A stretch of DNA of 64,000 bases from Myxococcaceae bacterium (GTDB lineage Bacteria; Myxococcota; Myxococcia; Myxococcales; Myxococcaceae): contig JAEUJQ010000041.1 of assembly GCA_016793095.1 (NCBI GenBank), positions 51,622-115,621 of the forward strand, written 5' to 3'. The number at the start of each line of letters is the position of its first letter. Within the stretch, counting starts at the first letter, position 1. The position numbers and the translations under genes were made by a program. A model generated the notes under the pieces. The model searched no databases, was not told the DNA's origin, and saw only the letters and a list, made by a program, of their open reading frames with translations. Shown here one piece after another: positions 54,290-62,043 of the stretch.

Positions 54290-57200
54290 GTGTCCGCACC
54301 AGTCGCCGGCCGGTACCACCTGCTCAAGAAGCTCGCGACCGGCGGCATGGCCGAGGTCTTCCTCGCACGGCAGGTGGGCACCCGCGGCTTCGAGAAGCTG
54401 GTGTGCCTCAAGCGCATCCTGCCCGGCTACGCCGACAACCCCGACTTCGTGCGCATGTTCGTCGATGAGGCGCGCATCGCCGCCGACCTGCGCCACCCCA
54501 ACCTGGTGAGCGTCTTCGACGCCGGCGAAGACGAGGGCGCCTGGTACATGGTGATGGAGTACCTCGAGGGCAACGACGTCGCCGCCATCATCCGCCAGGC
54601 GCACGCGCGGCAGGTCGAGGTGCCCCTCCCCGTCGCGGTGCAGGTGGTGGCCGACGCAGCGCGCGGGCTGCACGCGGCGCACGTCAAGACCGACCTCTCG
54701 GGCCGGCCGATGGCCATCGTTCACCGTGACATCTCGCCGCAGAACCTCTTCGTCACGAAGGACGGCATCACCAAGGTGCTCGACTTCGGCGTCGCGCGCT
54801 CGGCCCACCGCAGCTCGAAGACCGAGGTCGGCGTGGTGAAGGGCAAGCTCGGCTACGTCTCGCCCGAGCAGCTCGAGGCCGTCGAGCTCGACGGCCGCTC
54901 GGACCTCTACTCGCTCGGCGTGGTGCTCTGGGAGCTGCTCGTCCGCGAGCGCCTCTACGCGCGCGCCAGCGACGCCGAGGTGCTGCGCGCCATCATCGAA
55001 GGCAGGGTCTCGGCGCCGTCCACCAGGCGCAAGGGCCTGCCGAAGGACCTCGACGCGCTCGTCCTCAAGGCGCTCGCGCACGACCGGGACAAGCGCTTCG
55101 CCACCTGCGAGGCGTTCGCGACCGCCCTCGAGGACTTCCTCGTCGAGCTGAAGGAGCCGTCGTCGCCCACCCGCGTCAAGCAGTGGCTCGCCGGCCTCTT
55201 CGACGCCAGCGCCGCCCCGACCTCCGCCCCGTTGACGCCGGGCCGCGACGAGAAGACGAAGACACGCAAGCTCAAGCCAGCCCGGAAGGAGCCGAAGCTC
55301 GCGCAGGCCGACGACTTCCTCGGCGCCGTCGAGCAGTTCCTCGGCCACGACGCGCGCCGCAAGACGAACCTCGTCCCCGCGGCAGGGCCCTTCATCGGCC
55401 GCGAGCAGGAGCTGCGCGCCCTCACCCGCGCCTTCGACGAGGGCGCGCGCCTGGTGACGCTGGTGGGCTTCGGCGGCATGGGCAAGACGCGCCTCGCCCA
55501 GCAGTTCGCCGCGCAGCAGCTGCCGGCCTTCGAGAAGGACGGGGGCGTCTGGTTCGTCGACCTCGCCGAGTGCCGAACGCTCGAGCAGGTCGCCAAGGCC
55601 GTCTCGCAAGCGCTCGACGTGCAGCTGCCGGTGAACGCCGCGTCGGACGCGTCGGTGACACACGCGGGCCGCTCCCTCAACTCGCTCGGCCGCGCGCTCG
55701 TGGTGCTCGACAACTTCGAGCAGGTGGTGCCGCTCGCCGAGGCGACCGTGGGCGCCTGGCTCGAGGGAGCGCCCGGGCTGTCCCTGCTCGTCACCAGCCG
55801 GGAGGCGCTGGCGCTGCAGGACGAGGTCGTGCAGCCGCTCGAGTCGCTGCCGCTTGGCGGGGCCGAGTCGCCGGCGATGATGCTCTTCCGCACCCGGGCC
55901 GAGGTGGTTCGCCCCAGGGCCCTCACCCGCGCCGAGCTCGACGACGTCGCCGTCATCTGCGAACGCCTCGAGGGCCACCCGCTCGCCCTCGAGCTCGCGG
56001 CCTCGCGGCTGGCAGAGCTGTCGGTGCGCGAGGTGCGCGACCGGCTGCGCGAGCGCTTCGAGCTGCTCGGGGGCCGCGCCAGCCGCAACACCCGCCGGCA
56101 CGCGACGCTGTGGAACGCCATCGACTGGAGCTGGCAGCTCTTGTCGTCGCCGGAGCAGCAGGCGCTCATGCAGCTCTCGGTGTTCCGCGGCGGCTTCACC
56201 ATCGACGCGGCCTCCGCCGTCATCGAGGTGGACGGCAAGAAGAAGAACCCCGTCGACCTCGTGCGCGCGCTGCACCGCAAGTCGCTGGTGCGCTACTTCG
56301 CCGTGCCCGCGCTCCCGAAGGAGCTGCGCCTGGGCCTGCTCGAGTCGATTCAGGAGTTCGCCGCCGAGAAGCTGGCCGCCTCCGACGACGGCGGCAAGGC
56401 GCGCCGCCGCCACGCCGCGCACTACCTCGAGACCGGCCGCGAGTGGGCCCGGGAGGTCGCCGACGGCACCTCGCTCGACGCCCTCACGCACCTCGAGGTC
56501 GAGCGCGAGAACCTCACCGAGGTGTTCGACCGCGCCTTGTCCACCATGCCTCCCACGCAGCCCTCGGCGGCCACCGCCCTGGGCGCCCTCGAGGCGCTCG
56601 AGCCCGTCTTCCTGCGCAAGGGCCCGTACGCCGCCCACCTGGCGCTGCTCGACGACGCCCTGACGCAGGCCCGCAACGTCGGCGTGAAGCCCGCGACCAT
56701 CGCTCGCGCCATGCAGCAGCGCGGCAACCTCCAGCGCGTGCTCGGCCGGCCGGCCCTGGCCGTCGAAGACCTCTCGAAGGCGATGACGATGGTGGAGGCG
56801 ACGGGCGAGGCGGCGCTCGAGGGCCGCATGCGGCGCGACCTCGCGGTGGCGCGCTTCGTCTCGGGCGACGTGGAGTCGGCGCGCGACTGGCTGGTGAGCG
56901 CGCTCTCGGCGGCCCGGGCCCGCAAGGACGAGGCGCTGGTGCTGCAGACCCTGTCGTCGCTGGCCATCGTGCAGGTGGCGATGGGCGAGGTGGACGAGGC
57001 GGCGCTGTGCTGCGACGAGGGCCTGCCGCTGGCGCGCAAGCGGGGCGACTCCACCACCGAGGCGCGGCTGCTCGGCAGCCTCGGCACCATCTACCAGGAC
57101 CAGGACAAGCTGGACCTCGCCCTCACCTTCTTCTCCGAGGCGGTCGCGCGCGCGCGCGCGGTGCGCGACGTGCGGCTCGAGGGGTACTTCACCGGCAAAC

Positions 57201-57601
57201 GCGGGGGCGTGCTGGTCGCCCAGCGGCAGCTCGAGGCCGCCCAGCCGCTGCTCGAAGACGCCATCAACCGGCTCTCCGAGGTGGGCGACCTGCGCCACGA
57301 AGGTCTCTTCCTCACCTACCTCGCCGCCGTGCAGCTCGAGCGCGGGCAGGTGGCCGAGGCGAGGGTGACGCTCTCGGCCGCCCAGGTCCGGCTCGAGACG
57401 GTGAAGGACCCGCTGACCCTCACCGCGCTGGCCTTGCGACGCCTGCACGTGGAGGTCGTCGCCAGGGAGGCGGGCCCGAAGGAGGCGCGGGTGTTGCTCG
57501 CCGACGTGCGCGCCGCGCGAGGTAGCCGGCCCGCCCGCACCTCGCAGAGTGAAGAGGTGCGCATCGCCGCGCGGGCCCTCGACACCGCGCTTGCCGGGTG
57601 A
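54290..57601 (+). CDS. Ser/Thr protein kinase with NB-ARC ATPase and TPR repeats
   Basis: The 1103-residue product starts at GTG 54290. Residues about 8-280 are a protein kinase: Gly loop LATGGMAEVF, K41 (CLKRI), catalytic D147 (HRDISPQN) and D165 (DFGVARS). Residues about 370-650 are an AfsR/NB-ARC-type nucleotide-binding switch: P-loop FGGMGKTRLAQQ with K399, Walker B VVLDNFEQ, then LLVTSREAL and GHPLALELAA. After about 700 are helical tetratricopeptide-like repeats (about 750-1100). Such fusions link kinase activity to an ATP-driven switch and are common in Myxococcota. Target is unknown. Divergent from prs. Confidence 0.9.
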   Translation: MSAPVAGRYHLLKKLATGGMAEVFLARQVGTRGFEKLVCLKRILPGYADNPDFVRMFVDEARIAADLRHPNLVSVFDAGEDEGAWYMVMEYLEGNDVAAIIRQAHARQVEVPLPVAVQVVADAARGLHAAHVKTDLSGRPMAIVHRDISPQNLFVTKDGITKVLDFGVARSAHRSSKTEVGVVKGKLGYVSPEQLEAVELDGRSDLYSLGVVLWELLVRERLYARASDAEVLRAIIEGRVSAPSTRRKGLPKDLDALVLKALAHDRDKRFATCEAFATALEDFLVELKEPSSPTRVKQWLAGLFDASAAPTSAPLTPGRDEKTKTRKLKPARKEPKLAQADDFLGAVEQFLGHDARRKTNLVPAAGPFIGREQELRALTRAFDEGARLVTLVGFGGMGKTRLAQQFAAQQLPAFEKDGGVWFVDLAECRTLEQVAKAVSQALDVQLPVNAASDASVTHAGRSLNSLGRALVVLDNFEQVVPLAEATVGAWLEGAPGLSLLVTSREALALQDEVVQPLESLPLGGAESPAMMLFRTRAEVVRPRALTRAELDDVAVICERLEGHPLALELAASRLAELSVREVRDRLRERFELLGGRASRNTRRHATLWNAIDWSWQLLSSPEQQALMQLSVFRGGFTIDAASAVIEVDGKKKNPVDLVRALHRKSLVRYFAVPALPKELRLGLLESIQEFAAEKLAASDDGGKARRRHAAHYLETGREWAREVADGTSLDALTHLEVERENLTEVFDRALSTMPPTQPSAATALGALEALEPVFLRKGPYAAHLALLDDALTQARNVGVKPATIARAMQQRGNLQRVLGRPALAVEDLSKAMTMVEATGEAALEGRMRRDLAVARFVSGDVESARDWLVSALSAARARKDEALVLQTLSSLAIVQVAMGEVDEAALCCDEGLPLARKRGDSTTEARLLGSLGTIYQDQDKLDLALTFFSEAVARARAVRDVRLEGYFTGKRGGVLVAQRQLEAAQPLLEDAINRLSEVGDLRHEGLFLTYLAAVQLERGQVAEARVTLSAAQVRLETVKDPLTLTALALRRLHVEVVAREAGPKEARVLLADVRAARGSRPARTSQSEEVRIAARALDTALAG

Positions 57602-57630
57602 CGCGGCCAGCCTGAGCGGTACGATGCGCC

Positions 57631-58425
57631 ATGCTCTCGACCCTCGCGGTGTCCGTGCTGGTCGCCACGACGCCTGCGCGCCCAAGGCTCGCCATCACGT
57701 CCCTGGCTGCCGCCGGTGAAGTCGACGCCGCGGTCGCGAGCGCGTTGACGGAGGCCGTCACCGCCGAGGTGGCCGCGCGCGGCTTCTTCGAGCCCATCTC
57801 ATCGGGAGAGATCGCCACCCTGCTGGGGCTCGAGCGCCAGAAGCAGCTGCTCGGCTGCGACGAGAGCTCGTGCGTCACTGAGATCGCCTCCGCCCTGGGC
57901 GCGCCGTTCGCGATGAGCGGCTCGCTGACGCGGCTCCAGGGGCTCTACCAGCTCAACCTGCAGGTGATGGACACGCAGAAGGCGCGCACCGTCGCGCGCA
58001 GCACGCGACTGGCGAAGGACTTCGAGAGCCTCAGAGCCCTCATCCCCTGGGCGGTCGCTGAGGCCTGTGGAACGCCCCTGCCTCCGCCACCATCGCGGGC
58101 GCTCCCCATCACCCTGGTGTCGGTGGGTGGGCTGGCGCTGGTGGGCGGTGGGGTGCTCGGCATCATCGCCCTGAACGCCGACGCGGCGGTCAAAGGCGAG
58201 CTGCGCACGGACGACGAGAACAAGACGGTGGTGCTCGCGGGCGCGAGGTCCTACCAGGAGCGCTTCGACCAGATCGCCCTGCAGAAGTCGCTCGCCCTCG
58301 CCGGGCTGCTCACCGGCGCGGCGCTCGTCGCCCTCGGTGTCGTGCTGATGCCCGGTGACGTCGCGCCCCGCGTCTCGCTCGTCCCGGCGCCCTCGGGCTT
58401 TGCGCTGGTGGGGGTGTGGCCATGA
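57631..58425 (+). CDS. Exported or membrane-linked protein with TolB/CsgG-like N-domain
   Basis: The 264-residue product has an N-terminal signal-like region (MLSTLAVSVLVATTPARPRLAIT). A domain of the TolB/CsgG-type follows (AVASALTEAVTAEVAARGFFEPIS, GCDESSCVTEIASALGAPFAMSGSL). Two membrane segments lie near residues 155-180 and 222-240 (LVSVGGLALVGGGVLGIIAL, LALAGLLTGAALVALGV). Similar domains occur in Myxococcota proteins of unknown role. The stop overlaps the ATG of the next gene (ATGA), so the pair is coupled. Confidence 0.65.
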   Translation: MLSTLAVSVLVATTPARPRLAITSLAAAGEVDAAVASALTEAVTAEVAARGFFEPISSGEIATLLGLERQKQLLGCDESSCVTEIASALGAPFAMSGSLTRLQGLYQLNLQVMDTQKARTVARSTRLAKDFESLRALIPWAVAEACGTPLPPPPSRALPITLVSVGGLALVGGGVLGIIALNADAAVKGELRTDDENKTVVLAGARSYQERFDQIALQKSLALAGLLTGAALVALGVVLMPGDVAPRVSLVPAPSGFALVGVWP

Positions 58426-61400
58426 GGCGCTGGCTCCCGCTCGTGGTGCTGATGGCGGCCTGCCGCGCAGACCGCGTGGAGCCTGGCCGCTACGCGTGTG
58501 ACCCGGCTGGCGACCGGTCCGTCGGCTCCAGCCAGTGTCCGGGCGAGAGCCGGTGCGGGCTCGAAGGCTACTGCCACCCGGTGGGAGAGGTCGGCGCGTG
58601 GCGATGCGAGACGGCGGCCGACTGCGAGGGCGGCTTCACCTGCGGGCTCGGCGCCGACGGAACGACGCGCGAGTGTCATGACCCGACGTCGCCCGCTGCC
58701 TGGCGGTGCGCGTCGGCGGACGACTGCGCGGCGAGCTGGGTGTGCGGCCTCAACGACGCGCTCCAGCGTCAGTGTCACGACCCGACGAGGCCGCGCGCGT
58801 GGCCCTGCGTCACGGCGGGCGACTGCGCTGGTGGGTGGTCGTGTGGGCTGTCGAGGACCGGTGGCCGTGAGTGTCACGACCCGACGATGCCGAGCGACTG
58901 GCCCTGCGTGACGACGGCAGACTGCGTCGGCGGCTGGTCATGCGGGCTCTCCAGGCTCGGGGGCCGCGAGTGTCACGACCCTGCCCGGCCGGCGAAGTGG
59001 CGCTGCGAGACGAACGCCGACTGTCTCGGCGGCTGGCAGTGCGGCATCGGCCCCTTGAACGTGCGGGAGTGCCACGACCCCTCGACGCCCGAGGCCTGGG
59101 CGTGCGTGGTGCCGAGCGACTGTCTGGGCGGCTGGCTGTGTGGGCTCAACGACGCCCGCAACGGCCGGCAGTGTCACGACCCGATGAGTCCGCGCGCGTT
59201 TGCCTGCGAGACCGCGAGCGACTGTGTCGCGAACTGGCTTTGTGGGCTCGCAGCGAACCGGTTCCAGCGCGAATGTCGCGACCCGCTGCAGCCTCGCAGC
59301 GACCCCTGCGCGAACGACGGCGACTGCGTGGGCGGGTGGCGCTGTGGCCTCGAAGGGGTGTGCCTCGATCCGGCTGCCGAGGCGCTCGAGGTGCCGCCGG
59401 CCATCGACGCGGGCGCCTCGGGGCGCATCAACCCCGTGCAGCAGCTCCAGCTCGACGTCGTCGGGGTGTCGCCGTTCTTCCTGACGAGCCAGGGCAGGGA
59501 CCTGCCCACCTTCGCCGCGCTCCGGGGTGGCACGCTGCAGGCCCTCGTCCGCGAGCCTGGCGGCGGCGTGCGCACGTGGGACCTCGGGCCGACGCCGGCG
59601 ACGACCGTCATCGCGCAGGGCCCCCGCTCGTACGAGTACGACTCGAACACCGACTCGTACCGGCGCACGGACCTGAACCGGGTGTACACCGGCGGGCCGC
59701 AGGGCGTTCGCGCCTTCACGCTGCTGGGCGACGGAGGGATGGTGCTTCAAGCCCTTCAGTTCAAGCAATCGACGCTGAGCGGGCGCGCGGTGACGAAGCT
59801 GAAGCACGGCTCCACCGCCAGCCTCAGCGAGTTCCCCACGCTGCTGGGGTTTTCGAGCGCCATCGACCGGTACTACGCGTTCGACGGGCCGCAGTCCGGC
59901 TTGATTCGGAACATCGACGGGTGGGGCCCATGGACGCTGCAGGGGCCGCTGCTCGACCTCGACGCCATCTCGGTTCCGCCCATCGAGTGCGTCTTCCTCG
60001 TGGAGCCTCGGGGCTTGTGGATTTCCCAGTACGACAACTACGGCTTCGAGCCGGTGCACTCTCCCTCGTTCGGGAACGGGGCGTGCGGGGCTGTCGGCCA
60101 GCGCATCGAGCGCATCTCGACGTTCGGCCTGCGCGCAGCGGTGGTGAGCTCGGCGTGGGACGGTGGCGTCAAGCACGTCTCGGTGCTCGACCTGACGCCC
60201 ACCGTGCTCAACCCGACGGCGGCTGACCGCTGCACGTCCAGGGTGGGGCTGCCCTGTCAGCCGACTGACCAGATTCCCTTCAGCCTGCAACTGGGCCCGT
60301 GCGTGGCGTGTCCTGCTGGCGAGCTGCTCGACGTCGCCACCATCGACTCGAGCCCGCCCGCGCTCGAGACGCGCTGCGGCGGCGCGGACGGAGGCCCGAG
60401 CAGCTTCTTCCGCATCACCAGCACACCCACGAACGCCTGCTCCACACAGGTCCTGCTGCGGGCCGACGGCCTCTTCATCGAGCCCGACGTGCGGTCCGTC
60501 GCACAGCCGAGCCAGGGCCGCGCAGCCTTCTCGTCACCCACCGGGCAGGTCTGGCTCGGCGCCTCGACCCTCACCACCAGCCCGCTCAGCCTCGACCGCG
60601 CGGCGCAAGGCGTCGCGCGCAGGGGCACCGCACCGGATGACGTGGTGGTGGTGGCCGATGGAGTGATGGCGGTCCCAACCACGGGGCTTGGGCTGTCGTC
60701 CATCAGCCGGCCCGAGCTGACCGCGGTCGCGGCGAACGAGCCGTTCTGGGTCATCGACGGCACGAGCGTGCGCTCGCTCGCCGGTGTGACGACGGTGGAC
60801 GAGGGCACGACGTTGGCGGTGTCGGCGCAGGCGCTGCCCACGCCCCAGACCCTCCATCGGGTGGCGCGCGGCGCGGTGACCGAGGTGGTGGTGACGGCGG
60901 GCACCCAGCTCTCGAGCGCAGCGGTGGCGCCGCCGGGGGTCCGCGTGCTGCTGCAGCGGGTGGCGACGGTCAACCCCATCACGTCGGCCGCGTTCGTCTC
61001 TGCCGACGCGGGCATCGAGGGGTACCTCATCACGAGCTCCGGCGTCAGCGCCGTCACGTCCGACAGCGAGACGCGGTGGCGGGTCCAGGAGCTGACGCTC
61101 CCGTCCTCGCTCAGCGCCCGGGAGGTCTGGTTCGCCCGGGGCCGCGCGCGCGTGGGCTTCTCCGATGGGGTGGTGTTCTCGCTCCCCAGCCGGCTGCGCA
61201 TCGCTGAGCCGGTGCCCGGCGGTGTCGTGGAGGACTACGCGCAGGCCTGTGGCCAGCAGCTCGCGCTCACCAGCTCGTCGCTCCTGCGCCTGGTGACGAC
61301 GCCCGGCGCTGCGATTGGCCGGTGGGAGCCGCTGCCTCTGCCGATGGGCTTCGCCACCTTGGGGCTCTTCGGAGGCCGGGTGCACGCGGCGGGCGCCGAC

Positions 61401-61460
61401 CTCTACGTCTTCTCCCCCTCGGGAGAGACGGCGAAGGTGACGTTGACCCCCTGCCCCTGA
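58422..61460 (+). CDS. Lipoprotein with eight Cys-rich repeats and beta-rich domain
   Basis: The 1012-residue product starts MRRWLPLVVLMAAC (ATG 58422), a lipoprotein signal. Residues about 41-308 hold eight tandem repeats of about 33 residues with a constant pattern of W-x-C, DC, GGW-x-CGL and RECHDP. The repeats are cysteine-rich and probably disulfide-bonded outside the cytoplasm. The C-terminal 700 residues are beta-rich, with PTGQVW and DLTP-type strands, perhaps a propeller. I recognise no named family; the repeat resembles metazoan-like Cys repeats only in general character. It overlaps the previous gene by ATGA. Confidence 0.78.
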   Translation: MRRWLPLVVLMAACRADRVEPGRYACDPAGDRSVGSSQCPGESRCGLEGYCHPVGEVGAWRCETAADCEGGFTCGLGADGTTRECHDPTSPAAWRCASADDCAASWVCGLNDALQRQCHDPTRPRAWPCVTAGDCAGGWSCGLSRTGGRECHDPTMPSDWPCVTTADCVGGWSCGLSRLGGRECHDPARPAKWRCETNADCLGGWQCGIGPLNVRECHDPSTPEAWACVVPSDCLGGWLCGLNDARNGRQCHDPMSPRAFACETASDCVANWLCGLAANRFQRECRDPLQPRSDPCANDGDCVGGWRCGLEGVCLDPAAEALEVPPAIDAGASGRINPVQQLQLDVVGVSPFFLTSQGRDLPTFAALRGGTLQALVREPGGGVRTWDLGPTPATTVIAQGPRSYEYDSNTDSYRRTDLNRVYTGGPQGVRAFTLLGDGGMVLQALQFKQSTLSGRAVTKLKHGSTASLSEFPTLLGFSSAIDRYYAFDGPQSGLIRNIDGWGPWTLQGPLLDLDAISVPPIECVFLVEPRGLWISQYDNYGFEPVHSPSFGNGACGAVGQRIERISTFGLRAAVVSSAWDGGVKHVSVLDLTPTVLNPTAADRCTSRVGLPCQPTDQIPFSLQLGPCVACPAGELLDVATIDSSPPALETRCGGADGGPSSFFRITSTPTNACSTQVLLRADGLFIEPDVRSVAQPSQGRAAFSSPTGQVWLGASTLTTSPLSLDRAAQGVARRGTAPDDVVVVADGVMAVPTTGLGLSSISRPELTAVAANEPFWVIDGTSVRSLAGVTTVDEGTTLAVSAQALPTPQTLHRVARGAVTEVVVTAGTQLSSAAVAPPGVRVLLQRVATVNPITSAAFVSADAGIEGYLITSSGVSAVTSDSETRWRVQELTLPSSLSAREVWFARGRARVGFSDGVVFSLPSRLRIAEPVPGGVVEDYAQACGQQLALTSSSLLRLVTTPGAAIGRWEPLPLPMGFATLGLFGGRVHAAGADLYVFSPSGETAKVTLTPCP

Positions 61461-61511
61461 CGACTCCGGAGCCCGGACCGCCGGCGCGAGAGAGCAGCGG
61501 TGAGCCGTCGG

Positions 61512-61874
61512 TCACCGTCGCCGCGGCCTGGAGCGCTTCACGTCCAGGTACCGAAGGACCAGCTCACTCAGCTCGTCGATGAGCTGCTCCGCCCCCAGGC
61601 CCTCTGGGCGATCGAGGAGCCGCAGGTGCGTGACCGACTCCACGCAGGTCACCAACACGTACGTCGCGAACTCGGGATCCAGCTCGCGAAAGTGCTCCCG
61701 GTTCGCCCTCAACCACGCCTGCACCAGCGCCGCTGACTGGTTCGACATCTGCCGCATCACCATGCGCCCTGCGCCAATCGAGCCGACTTGTTCGATCAGC
61801 ACTCGATGCAGCTCGGCGTCGTCGGTGTGCATCTGCACCATCGCGCGGATGTAGTGACGGATCAGACCTCAGTC
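61512..61874 (-). pseudogene. Truncated TetR-family regulator (C-terminal part only)
   Basis: The 109-residue ORF, extended upstream in frame to about 61874 (LIRHYIRAMVQMHTDDAEL), matches the C-terminal dimerisation/ligand domain of TetR regulators. The N-terminal helix-turn-helix is absent: in this frame a TGA stands directly before the region of homology and no HTH-like sequence is seen upstream in 61875-62043. It is likely a remnant. It converges with the previous lipoprotein gene. Confidence 0.6.
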
Positions 61875-62043
61875 CTTCGAGCCCGAGCCGTTGATCACCT
61901 TGCGGCCCAGGCATGGGTGAAGGTGGTCGCCAGCCCGCGGTGACAGCGACTCCCCGACGGCTCGAGCGTCGCAGACCCGCGCGACAGGTCCATGGCACGC
62001 TGCGCCGCTTGCACCTTGCAGCACCGTCGAGGGTCTCTCCGTC

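Noticed and set aside
53279..57685. 4.4-kb minus-strand open frame across the kinase gene
   Set aside because: Most of it is antisense to the kinase-NB-ARC-TPR gene and is low complexity. Only its C-terminal part (from 54190) is the real prs gene.
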